This document shows, piece by piece, positions 16,489 through 24,468 of a stretch of 64,000 bases of DNA. Origin of the DNA: Celeribacter halophilus (GTDB taxonomy: Bacteria; Pseudomonadota; Alphaproteobacteria; Rhodobacterales; Rhodobacteraceae); the NCBI RefSeq assembly GCF_900114135.1, contig NZ_FORY01000005.1, positions 211,491 to 275,490 on the forward strand. The letters are read 5' to 3'. Each line of letters opens with the position of its first letter. Positions within the stretch are counted from its first letter, which is position 1. The notes beneath the pieces were generated by a model. It did not search any database and was not told the DNA's origin. It saw only the letters and a program-made list of their open reading frames with translations. The position numbers and the translations under genes were made by a program.

Positions 16489-18325
16489 TGCTGATGCTCC
16501 TTGCGACAACCTCATGCTCTGCAACTTGCGATCGCTCGTAGACGCGAACGTGTCGGCCACGGCAGGTGACTGTCGGGACCCCTTCCCTATCCAGCCGCCG
16601 CGCCAAATGTATTGGGGCAACCCGCGCCGACGTGGCAAGCTGTCCAAGCGTGAGAAAACGCGTCTCAAATTCCCGAATACTGGATTGGGTTATCAGGGAA
16701 TGACGATGATTGGTATCTGCGTTGAGGCGTTTCGCGTGACCAAGGTAGCCAGCATCCCGTAGCGCCCGAATGGCTCCGACCCCTATTTTCAGGTAGGCTG
16801 CGGTTTCCAGCGGCGTAAGGTCTCGCGTGGCGGTCGGGGTGTCGCGCACACCAACGTCCACATCTTGCGGCACATAGATTGCCTGAAGTCCTATCGCGTC
16901 TGCCCCCCGGACAAAACCGCCGACCTTGCCCTCCCGCCAGAGAGTGATCAGACGAACCAGTCCAATGCGCTGATTTTGGCAATGATCACGAAGCGGAAGG
17001 AAGGCCCCGACATCGGGCAGCTCAGGCAAGGCAGCCGCTTCTGCCAAAAGCCGATCGACATCCTCTGTGAAGACATAACGCAGCGCAGTTCCAAACCGGA
17101 TCGAGCGCAATATCCCCTTTTCTATCAGCCCCTTCACCTGCGTCGGATGCACATTCAACGCTACAGCTGTGGATTTGAGATTTTGCAGCCCTCGCCAAAA
17201 GTCGGTCGCTCTGGATAACTGGTCAGGCGTTGTTTCCGTCAGCGCCGAGGATTGTGCCTCAGAGAGATTATCAACGTGACGGATCAGCCGTTTAAGAAAC
17301 CCCACACTAAGCCCCGACTGTTCACGCGCGGTTTCAAAGGACATGCGTTTAACGGTTGGCACCGACCTACCCAACACGCGTTTCTTGGGTTTCATCGTGT
17401 AGTTTCGGACTGCAAACGCATGGACGCTATCAACGATGGACTGGACCTCCGCGTCACCATGCACGGCTCGTAGCCAGACATAAAATGGCCCAAGGTCTGT
17501 CGAGAAATAAGAACGCCGAGCGCCGGGTCGAGATTTCAGCCCCTCCATGCAATCCATCAAGCTGTCTGGACCAGCGGATAGAACGCTAAGCCCCTCCACG
17601 CAGAACTCACGTTCTAGATCGGGATTGGTAATTTCAGGACGTGGAAGGGACGACCCGCAGATCGCGGCTCCAAGACTCAAGCAAGCGCCATGCAATTGAC
17701 TGAGTTCTAGCTCGCTTAGCCAATCCCGGCGCGAACCATGGTTAATCCTCTTCCTCACGTACACCTCGAATGCGGTAGGAGCAATTTTCGGGCCCGCATC
17801 TGCGGCCTTTTTCACAATGTCGCTGTACCGGGCAATCTGAGCGACGACGTCGTAGGTTTCGTGCGAGGTTCCAGCACGTGGGAGCTCAACAAGAGGCACC
17901 TTGTGGTGTTCACAGCCGTGCAAACACATGACGTTCCATTCCAGAAGCTGATGTGCACCATGGCGCCCGTCTTTTTCTAGCGCCTGTTCGATACAGACTG
18001 GACAGACCCGCGTTGCCGTGCGTCGAAAGACACCAGTGCTGCTTCGGGTCAGCCCGACCCGGTAGCGTCCGATCCCGATCTTTTCCGGATTCCATTGCTT
18101 CAGGTTCGCGAGCTTGAGCCCTGCTACATCGGCGAGTCCGGACAACTGGTCTGGATATCCAGAGCAGAGGAACGGCCACCTCAGCCCCAAATCCGAGCAT
18201 AGGTTCCGAGGAGAGATCGCGTTTCTCGCCGCGATCCGCGAAACGATGCTTGCCGGGGTTTCACCGGCAAAGGGCGCAACAGTCAACCCGAGTTGTCGTT
18301 CATGTATCTCAGCGTCACGCATCAT
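16481..18325 (-). CDS. tniQ: TniQ/TnsD-like target-selection protein (core operon copy)
   Basis: 614 residues if started at the ATG at 18325; starts at 18322 and 18337 are also possible. It overlaps the tnsC 3' end. The N-terminal TniQ fold is visible (LTVAPFAGETPASIVSRIAARNAI, then RVCPVCIEQ ... WNVMCLHGCEHH), giving a zinc finger of C-x2-C and later Cys/His. The long C-terminal part, with segments such as YLKIGVGAIRALRDAGYL that look like DNA-binding helices, resembles TnsD. It would recruit TnsC to DNA targets. The paralogue at 32212-33771 shares the N-terminal LTVA...SRLAARN pattern. A third copy lies at 61899. Confidence 0.85.
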   Translation of the reverse strand: MMRDAEIHERQLGLTVAPFAGETPASIVSRIAARNAISPRNLCSDLGLRWPFLCSGYPDQLSGLADVAGLKLANLKQWNPEKIGIGRYRVGLTRSSTGVFRRTATRVCPVCIEQALEKDGRHGAHQLLEWNVMCLHGCEHHKVPLVELPRAGTSHETYDVVAQIARYSDIVKKAADAGPKIAPTAFEVYVRKRINHGSRRDWLSELELSQLHGACLSLGAAICGSSLPRPEITNPDLEREFCVEGLSVLSAGPDSLMDCMEGLKSRPGARRSYFSTDLGPFYVWLRAVHGDAEVQSIVDSVHAFAVRNYTMKPKKRVLGRSVPTVKRMSFETAREQSGLSVGFLKRLIRHVDNLSEAQSSALTETTPDQLSRATDFWRGLQNLKSTAVALNVHPTQVKGLIEKGILRSIRFGTALRYVFTEDVDRLLAEAAALPELPDVGAFLPLRDHCQNQRIGLVRLITLWREGKVGGFVRGADAIGLQAIYVPQDVDVGVRDTPTATRDLTPLETAAYLKIGVGAIRALRDAGYLGHAKRLNADTNHRHSLITQSSIREFETRFLTLGQLATSARVAPIHLARRLDREGVPTVTCRGRHVRVYERSQVAEHEVVARSISNG

Positions 18326-19283
18326 CACCCCCGTCATCAAAGCACTGCCGCGGATTGATCCGAGTGAAGTCCTCAGCAAGAAACGGGTTGAGCCCCGGCA
18401 TGGCCGCGGTTCGCATGAAGTAGACCTCCGAAAAGTGGCGTTTGCAAAGGCTTGCTTCCAAGCCATCGGAGCGAAGCGCACGTGTCAGCGCTTCGACGAT
18501 GAACTGCGCCAAGAGTCCAAACTCGTAATCTGCCGCGTGCATCAGCCTCGAAGCGAACTCAGTCGTTCTCACATCATCATCGCACTGCACCTTCGCCCTG
18601 TCACAGTAGCGCGCCACGAGGCCAAGGACCTGATCCTGCCCCGCGAATTGCGACAGGCGTTCGATTTCTATCGGGTACATCCGACGTGCTAACTGTGCAT
18701 CCTGATTGATGATTGATTTGAGGCCCGGCATTCCAGTCAAAAGCAAGCCAACCGGCCACTGACTATTTTCCATCAGGGACTTAAGCGTATTGACGATAGC
18801 CTGCCGCTCCTTGTCGGTCTGGTGCTGAGCCAGATCCTGCGCCTCGTCCATGTGCATGAAGAGGGTTTTCCGCAACTTAAACTGCTGTTTCACGAGCCCC
18901 CAGATAACTGCCGCCGACCGATCGCGGACAAGCGGGTAACCAGCAGCATGGAGCGCCGCCGTCGCCACGAACTTCATCGTGGCTGGAGATGGCACCTTGA
19001 GGCCGACCATCTCGTTGATGCCGTCCGGGCCATCACAGACCAGTCGGTTCTGGTAACGCCGCCTCAACTCTTGGATCGCCGTCGTCTTCCCCGCCCCTGA
19101 GCGACCGACAAGGACGATGCCTCTGAGGTCGGATACAATGCCCTCGTCAAGGTCCGCGCGCCGTTGTTCGAGCAGTTGGTCGAAATATTCGTCGAGGCGA
19201 TCATAGGCCATGGTCGGGACATAAGCGGCCCGAATGTCTTGAATGACATGGCGGACTTCAGGGTTACTCTTGTTCACCTTCAT
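18315..19283 (-). CDS. tnsC: TnsC/TniB-like AAA+ transposition regulator
   Basis: 322 residues from the ATG at 19283, 7 nt after GGAGG and inside the tnsB 3' end (20-nt overlap). Walker A is GRSGAGKTT (about 60-68) and Walker B LFMHMDEA (about 142-149). A sensor-like LLLTGMPGL follows. TnsC ATPases form filaments on target DNA, link TniQ to the TnsAB transposase and give target immunity. Length and motifs fit the TniB/TnsC group. Confidence 0.9.
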   Translation of the reverse strand: MKVNKSNPEVRHVIQDIRAAYVPTMAYDRLDEYFDQLLEQRRADLDEGIVSDLRGIVLVGRSGAGKTTAIQELRRRYQNRLVCDGPDGINEMVGLKVPSPATMKFVATAALHAAGYPLVRDRSAAVIWGLVKQQFKLRKTLFMHMDEAQDLAQHQTDKERQAIVNTLKSLMENSQWPVGLLLTGMPGLKSIINQDAQLARRMYPIEIERLSQFAGQDQVLGLVARYCDRAKVQCDDDVRTTEFASRLMHAADYEFGLLAQFIVEALTRALRSDGLEASLCKRHFSEVYFMRTAAMPGLNPFLAEDFTRINPRQCFDDGGDDA

Positions 19284-21426
19284 CGCTGAACCTCCATTCG
19301 GGTTGGGTATCTTCGGGCAGCTCGGGCTGGCCAGGGGCATCGTCAACCGGGGATGAGCCCTCGACGCTTGTCCCCTCTGATGTAGCAATTTCGGAGAGCC
19401 TGCCGGTCAGGCTTGCCGTCCCTACAACAGAAGGTTTCTCTCGGACCTCGCCGGGGACGACTCCGAAACTCAGGCCGTAGAAGCTTTCGTGCTCTGCTCT
19501 GCGAATATCTTTCGCGGAAACGGTAAGTGGGCCAATCTGCCGCCATGCACGTTGGTTATCATCGATTTGCTTAATGCGTTCGAGTGCCGCGTCGACGATT
19601 TCGATATGTAGGCGTGCGGCAGCCTTGTTCGAACGTCGCAGTTCCCGGATCATCGCCTCCCAAACAGCGAGCGAACTACCACGCGCATTCGGCAAGCCAG
19701 CCGGGATTGTATGCCATGCATCGTCGAACCATGCAGAGACGTATCCCATGTCCTCAGGGTCTATACGTAGATCGATCTGTTGCGCACCGCGACGCTGGAA
19801 AAAGGTTGCAAGATTGCGACTGGTGTAGGCAATGCCACAGACCAGTACGCCGTGCCGACCAAGCTGACGTTTCAGAGGAATACCAAGAAAATGGCGCAGG
19901 ATATGGGGTGACTTGGCAGGGCTATGTCCGTAGAGTCCCATCAACCGGTCCCAGGTATCGGCGGGCGTAGCATACTCCAAGCCACGATGCTCTCGGTGGT
20001 GGTAGATATCGACGACGAAACGGACCAGCACCTCTACGATGCTGTCCGCGGTATGAACCACATATTTGTCAGAAGGATAGTCGCCGCGTTCTTGCGGATT
20101 GCTAAATGTTCTGCCGGTCAGAAACTGCATTAGCTCGGTGCCGAATGTACGAAAGACGCGTTCAATGCGGCCACGCAGCTTGGGCACGCCGGCTGGCAGC
20201 ACTTCATACCCGATCCCAAGGTCCGTGAGCGCGGCCTTGAAGTCCGCGTTAACAAACGAACTTCCGTTATCCACGGCCACGTTGAAAATGTGACCGTGCT
20301 CGCTCCACTCCTTCTTGCACCCAAGCTGTTTCGATATCTCGCTCTTGTTCCGCATAGCCAACCATAAGGTTGCCAATGCTGTCTCGACGGCAGACTCTGT
20401 TCTGCTCATCTTTATGGCCAAGATTACTCTCGTCGCCGCGTCGATGGCGACGCAGACCCAGAAGCGCCCTTTCCGAAGTTCATCGAACTTCGGGTCGCTA
20501 ACGTCGACTCCAGATTCCTCCAGCAGGGCGATGAGGTCGATCAGCCACTCGTCCATTTCGATGCGCTGCAAAGGTGCTTCGATCTCAAGGCCCTGACCGT
20601 AAGGTCCCAACTTGTTCTTAGCCACTGCTACCCCTTCTCGGGCCGCGCAGACCTCGAACTGATCGAGATCTGCAATGCGTCGTCGTACCGTGTTTTCAGA
20701 AACCTCCCGCTCCGGCAGTTGACCGCTGAACACAAGCGACTTGTTTAATTCTCGAATAACTCGATTTGCCTCATCCGCGATGTGCGGAATATGGACGCGG
20801 CCTGGATGCAGATATGTCTTGATTGCCGTTTGTATGGCACTCTCGACCTGAGGCGAGACCCGCTTGGCATTAACGCCGTTGAACCGGCTTTTCTTGACGA
20901 AACACATGGGATCATGTGTTTTCTGCCACTCCCGCACCCAGGCCATAAGAGCTGTCCGGCCCGGATGCTTCATGGCGAGGAGCTTTCCAAGCTCTGCCCC
21001 ATCCTTGCCAAGGCGTATCTGCTCCAGAATCTTGGCCTCGACGCGCTTACCCAATTCAGGGAGGAATGCGGCGCAGCGGTCATTGGAACGGCTTACTTCA
21101 CCATCTGCTTCCGCATCGAGAAAGCACTCAACGTAAACCTGCTTGCGGAAAATCTGAGCCTTTTCGGCTGCGCCCATCCGGCTGATAAGCGCGCTGCCCG
21201 CCAAGGCTCGGCGGGCAGCTTGCGCACCAGAAAAATACCCGTACTCAATGGATGCCTGACACTCATCAATCATGCGCTTGACATCGGCGTGGCTGAAACA
21301 AAGAAGTTCCGAGCTACCATCCAAAGGACGCAATTCCAGCGTGCTATCCGAGACGGCACAGACCACATGCACGGTGCTGCCAGCGACCAGCGCATCTGAT
21401 TTGTTGATACGTAGCCTGACTGCCAT
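19264..21426 (-). CDS. tnsB: TnsB-like DDE transposase
   Basis: 720 residues; the ATG at 21426 overlaps the tnsA stop by one base (TAATG) and follows GGAGG. The integrase core is intact, with D292 (EMDEWLID), D386 (VAVDNGSS) and E422 (RGRIERVF). N-terminal helix-rich domains (about 1-270) should bind the end repeats, and the Mu/TnsB-type beta-barrel follows the core. It joins the 3' ends of the element to target DNA with a 5-bp stagger, in agreement with the AAAAG duplication. Confidence 0.93.
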   Translation of the reverse strand: MAVRLRINKSDALVAGSTVHVVCAVSDSTLELRPLDGSSELLCFSHADVKRMIDECQASIEYGYFSGAQAARRALAGSALISRMGAAEKAQIFRKQVYVECFLDAEADGEVSRSNDRCAAFLPELGKRVEAKILEQIRLGKDGAELGKLLAMKHPGRTALMAWVREWQKTHDPMCFVKKSRFNGVNAKRVSPQVESAIQTAIKTYLHPGRVHIPHIADEANRVIRELNKSLVFSGQLPEREVSENTVRRRIADLDQFEVCAAREGVAVAKNKLGPYGQGLEIEAPLQRIEMDEWLIDLIALLEESGVDVSDPKFDELRKGRFWVCVAIDAATRVILAIKMSRTESAVETALATLWLAMRNKSEISKQLGCKKEWSEHGHIFNVAVDNGSSFVNADFKAALTDLGIGYEVLPAGVPKLRGRIERVFRTFGTELMQFLTGRTFSNPQERGDYPSDKYVVHTADSIVEVLVRFVVDIYHHREHRGLEYATPADTWDRLMGLYGHSPAKSPHILRHFLGIPLKRQLGRHGVLVCGIAYTSRNLATFFQRRGAQQIDLRIDPEDMGYVSAWFDDAWHTIPAGLPNARGSSLAVWEAMIRELRRSNKAAARLHIEIVDAALERIKQIDDNQRAWRQIGPLTVSAKDIRRAEHESFYGLSFGVVPGEVREKPSVVGTASLTGRLSEIATSEGTSVEGSSPVDDAPGQPELPEDTQPEWRFSDEGEQE

Positions 21427-22118
21427 TAGCGCACCTCCGGCATTGAGAGCATGCTGGCCTCGGTCACGGGAAGGGACAGGTTCGTCATGGCGATCCCGTC
21501 GAAAACCGCCTTGAAGCCTGCACGGAATGCCCGCCCCTGTAGGCCGGTCGCGGCGACGACCTGCCCCAGAGACGTTTCACAGTTCATGCCTCGAAGTATC
21601 TGCTGAACCACTAAGTCAGCTTCGACATCCTCAGCCTGCCGGAACATATGAAGCAACTCTGCATTGCGCACTTCCGCCGCGGAGAAGCTACTGTCCATCA
21701 CGAGTAGCGCGTCGTCGGCGAACTGCTTCGCAGTCTGTGCCTTGATCAGCGCAAACTCTCGGTCGAACCCATTTCGTTCGGCCAACGCACCCGGCTTGAC
21801 GGCGATCGCGATCTTTTTCCCGTCTTCTAACGTGACAAGATAGTCGAAGGTATGAGATGTGGCCTTGCCCACCTGGTTTCGGTAGGTGATCTGCGGCGGC
21901 TGATCCCAGATATTGACGACAGTTCTCTGCGACAGCAGCACCAAGAGGCACTTCCGCTCAAGGTCGCTTTCAAAGATGAGCTGCCGCCAAGCCGTTCCTG
22001 CACGCAGTTTCGCGATCACGAACCCGCGTCCGCTTGCTCGAGATCGTGCCGGAAACATCCGCGTCGCGCGGGTTCGCTCCGGGGGGACATAAGGTCCCCC
22101 GAAATCATTGTCATACAT
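21426..22118 (-). CDS. tnsA: TnsA-like endonuclease
   Basis: 230 residues. The nuclease core is visible at 45-110: LIFESDLERKC (acidic E50/E54), TFDYLVTLEDG (D92) and IAVKPG (K108). It would cut the 5' ends of the element so that it moves by cut-and-paste rather than cointegrate formation. Oddity: the residue two before the catalytic Lys, normally Gln or Glu, reads Ala (A106), so activity deserves checking. The C-terminal part has a winged-helix look for TnsC contact. First gene of the leftward operon; TATAAT lies 4 nt upstream of the ATG, which hints at a leaderless message. Confidence 0.85.
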   Translation of the reverse strand: MYDNDFGGPYVPPERTRATRMFPARSRASGRGFVIAKLRAGTAWRQLIFESDLERKCLLVLLSQRTVVNIWDQPPQITYRNQVGKATSHTFDYLVTLEDGKKIAIAVKPGALAERNGFDREFALIKAQTAKQFADDALLVMDSSFSAAEVRNAELLHMFRQAEDVEADLVVQQILRGMNCETSLGQVVAATGLQGRAFRAGFKAVFDGIAMTNLSLPVTEASMLSMPEVR

Positions 22119-22122
22119 TGGC

Positions 22123-22152
22123 TATTATACCCTGCACGGGAGGCATGCCTCC
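22123..22152 (-). promoter_or_regulatory. tnsA promoter with overlapping palindromic operator
   Basis: TATAAT on the minus strand (22128-22123) ends 4 nt before the tnsA ATG. A perfect 14-bp palindrome GGAGGCATGCCTCC (22139-22152) lies where the -35 element would be, so a repressor bound there would silence transposition genes. Confidence 0.55.
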
Positions 22153-22215
22153 TGGTACGATGGGTTCCTCTTTCATTGAGACACGGGGCCCCGGCCCACA
22201 GAATCCACTGCACGC

Positions 22216-22317
22216 TTGACCAGGGCCGAAAGTTGAGTCATGAATGAGGTGTATCGGGCTTCAACTTGATACACCTAAAGGGCCTCTGGAGCTGTAACTC
22301 CGAGGCCTTTTGCTTTT
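22216..22317 (+). ncRNA. Possible small RNA with two hairpins
   Basis: A TTGACC at 22216 could serve as -35, though the -10 is weak. Downstream is a perfect 9-bp hairpin (AGGTGTATC 22247-22255, GATACACCT 22268-22276, 12-nt loop) and then a strong intrinsic terminator. No ORF fits between. It lies between the tnsA promoter and the Ner-like gene. The alternative is a pure operator plus terminator. Confidence 0.35.
22281..22317 (+). terminator. Intrinsic terminator (rightward)
   Basis: GGCCTC-t-GGAG stem (22281-22291), loop CTGTAA, closing CTCCGAGGCC (22298-22307), then TTTTGCTTTTT. In the rightward direction this is a textbook Rho-independent terminator. It could also act weakly for the leftward Ner-like gene that ends at 22319. 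Confidence 0.75.
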
Positions 22318-22318
22318 T

Positions 22319-22561
22319 CTAGGCCATGATTACTCCTTCCTCTTGGAAGTCGGGAAACAAATCCTCCGGCGATGCGCCCACGGCCAAAGCCAGTGCTTTT
22401 TCAATGCGCTGAGATCGGCACATCCGCTTGCCGACCAATGTCAGCGCGGAGTCGCTGACCCCAAGATCGCGCGAGATCTGCGCCAGTGAGGTTCCACGAA
22501 TCCTGAGTTCCGCTTTCAGACGCTCATGGGCGTCCAGATCTGCCTTTGTCGGGGTGCGCAA
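22319..22561 (-). CDS. Ner/Nlp-like small helix-turn-helix regulator
   Basis: 80 residues from a TTG at 22561, 8 nt after GGAG. Sequence LKAELRIRGTSLAQISRDLGVSDSALTLVGKRM ... RIEKALALAVGASPEDLFPDF matches the short HTH of phage Mu Ner and bacterial Nlp proteins, including the closing A.G..PE.LFP motif. Ner represses transposition genes in Mu, so this is a candidate repressor of the tns operon, perhaps through the palindromes at 22139 or 22679. Confidence 0.75.
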   Translation of the reverse strand: MRTPTKADLDAHERLKAELRIRGTSLAQISRDLGVSDSALTLVGKRMCRSQRIEKALALAVGASPEDLFPDFQEEGVIMA

Positions 22562-22678
22562 GGGGCGATCTCCAGATTGTATGAGAGTGTAAAATGAGCC
22601 GAATTCACACCCCAGCTAAGGAACTCCACTCGAAGCAGTCAACCCCTCAAGATAATGCAATAAAACAAAAAATTGTCC

Positions 22679-22710
22679 GGACCGATTGGTCCGCACGGAC
22701 CAATTGGTCC
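22679..22710. promoter_or_regulatory. Tandem palindromic operator
   Basis: Two 14-bp dyads, GGACCGATTGGTCC (22679-22692) and GGACCAATTGGTCC (22697-22710), 18 bp apart centre to centre. They sit between the leftward Ner-like gene and the rightward HTH-membrane gene and so can control both. The binding protein is likely one of those two. Confidence 0.7.
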
Positions 22711-22798
22711 ACTTACCTTAAATTATTGACCACTGAGACACTTTCTCAGTTAAGGTTCCTGAGTCGCCTTTTAAGGCTCAATCTTTGGATCAAGGGCT

Positions 22799-23404
22799 TT
22801 GGCCAACTCAGACAAACATTACGAATCGATTGCTAGACAGATAGGTGCGGCCAATCTATTGGCACTTCGTACATCTACCGGCATGAGCCAGCCACATTTC
22901 GCTGCGGTCATCGGTTTGTCAGACCGCGCACTACGTCGCTACGAACGTGGAGAGCGTGAGCTTCCTCAAAGGACTCGGCTTGCGATCATCCAAGCGTTCA
23001 AGATCGATCCGTTGGCGAGCGATCAGTTAGCCGCTGAGCTTGGATTTGCAGCCACGGACCTCTCATCCCGTCCGATAGGCCAAAAAACGAAGGATGGAAA
23101 TTTCTGGAAATCGTTGAGAAGAGAAAGCCAGGACTTCAGAAAGCGGAACTATTCACCGCTCGGACAGCTTTTTCTAAAGATCCGTGACGAAGTTTATTTC
23201 TGCGCGACGATTTATTTCATGATGCAGAACATCGCCTTGGCCTTCGATCTCCCCTTCGGTTTCGAAATTAATGGCATCAACTGGATGTTTTTAGGCTCCT
23301 TCGGGGTGATCTTGCTCCTACTCCCATCCGTCGTCGCAGAGTTGCCCATAATAAAGGCGTCACAGTACATTCTCAGAAACTCTAAGGCGCGCATGTCGCC
23401 GTAA
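22799..23404 (+). CDS. HTH (XRE-type) protein with C-terminal membrane segments
   Basis: 201 residues from a TTG at 22799 after CAAGGG; no ATG occurs before the HTH. The Cro/CI-type HTH is at about 16-55 (RTSTGMSQPHFAAVIGLSDRALRRYERGERELP). Two hydrophobic spans follow at about 132-149 and 160-180, so the DNA-binding domain would be tethered to the inner membrane. It is divergent from the Ner-like gene and shares the tandem operator. It could link regulation of the element to a membrane signal. Function unknown. Confidence 0.65.
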   Translation: MANSDKHYESIARQIGAANLLALRTSTGMSQPHFAAVIGLSDRALRRYERGERELPQRTRLAIIQAFKIDPLASDQLAAELGFAATDLSSRPIGQKTKDGNFWKSLRRESQDFRKRNYSPLGQLFLKIRDEVYFCATIYFMMQNIALAFDLPFGFEINGINWMFLGSFGVILLLLPSVVAELPIIKASQYILRNSKARMSP

Positions 23405-24036
23405 CGCAACAGCATTCATAACGCAGAAGGGGCGGATTGCCGACATTCGCTACAGATGCGCGATCATTGGTTCTCAAAGTGAAAAGCCGACATTCATCCC
23501 CTACCTGCGCAGTAGCTCTTGCCGCGCTATGCACCAAGGTCAGCTATGCGCAGGATAGAGACCTTTGCAAAGTCGTGGTCAGCGGGCCACCTTGATGGGG
23601 CGAACGGCCCTAAGCGGTCATTAGCAAGGATCAGCATTGCCGCAGCGCGGCTTCCCCATACCGGACCTTCATGGCGTAGCGCAGCACAAACCAGGGCCCC
23701 AAGGTCAGCAGTGCGCAGAAAACGGCCAGCCAAGACCATAGACCGCCGCGCAGGGTGTCGCTCCCTTTTTAACCTGGTCGGTCGCTCAGGCCTTGGCGAT
23801 GCAGTCGATTAGCGCGCCGAAGAACGGTCATTCGTTCTTCCCCGAAGAATGCCCTCTCTTCCGAACTCACCCTGCGCGCACCATAGGGACCCTCGCCAGG
23901 AATAAGCGTCAATCACGAATGCCACATACGCTCGCTAGATTCGGTGATCCGATGCTTGAGGCTCTTGCAAGTTACTGTCTATAAATAGATGTTTGCATGG
24001 TGTTTAGAGCTTACTTCGGGGCCTGAGGGGATTGGA
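23405..24036. other. Non-coding stretch with decayed repeats
   Basis: No convincing gene. It contains the second GACCTTTGCAAAGTC repeat (23543-23574) and a GGCCCTAAGCGGTCATT segment near 23609-23625 that recurs in altered form near 25420 and 8088. It marks the join between transposon core genes and the defence-like cargo. Confidence 0.5.
23543..23574. repeat. Dispersed repeat with GACCTTTGCAAAGTC core, copy 2
   Basis: GCTATGCGCAGGATAGA followed by the same 15-nt core as at 10321-10335. Both copies are in non-coding DNA of the same transposon. Confidence 0.5.
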
Positions 24037-24468
24037 ATGGTGGTGTCAGAGGAGTTGCAACAAATAATATCTGTGGTCGCAGAAGCTGGATTCGAACACT
24101 TAGTGGGAGACATTCTGAGCTACGCACTTGGGCAACCGAATTCTTTCTTTGAAGGGGGCGATGATAGCGAAAAATGCCTCGAGCCGGAGGGTCAGATATT
24201 ACGCGCAGTCGACTTCTTACGTTTTCAAACGTCTATTGCCGAAATGCACCTGAACGATGCCGAGAGTTTTGCGAACAACCTTCTAGAAGGCGGCAATACC
24301 TCAATCGCCTTTCTCCCATCACCGCAAGATGAATCACATCCAGAAGGTGGCTCGAAATCTGATTTTAGCGAGGGGTTGAGGGAGAAATGGGATGAGAATT
24401 CGAGGCTAGAAACTATTGCCAACCTCGAGACTATACTTAAAGACATTGAGAGAAGCGGATCAAAATAG
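24037..24468 (+). CDS. Acidic protein coupled to a PD-(D/E)xK protein, unknown function
   Basis: 143 residues from the ATG at 24037, 7 nt after GAGGGG; the frame is open from 23989 but that start lacks a ribosome site. Predicted helical and acidic (MVVSEELQQIISVVAEAGFEHLVGDILSYAL ... LETIANLETILKDIERS), no signal, no known motif. It overlaps the next gene by one base, so the two are co-translated. Because small acidic helical partners often inhibit or steer nucleases, it may control the downstream protein; that is inference. Confidence 0.65.
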   Translation: MVVSEELQQIISVVAEAGFEHLVGDILSYALGQPNSFFEGGDDSEKCLEPEGQILRAVDFLRFQTSIAEMHLNDAESFANNLLEGGNTSIAFLPSPQDESHPEGGSKSDFSEGLREKWDENSRLETIANLETILKDIERSGSK

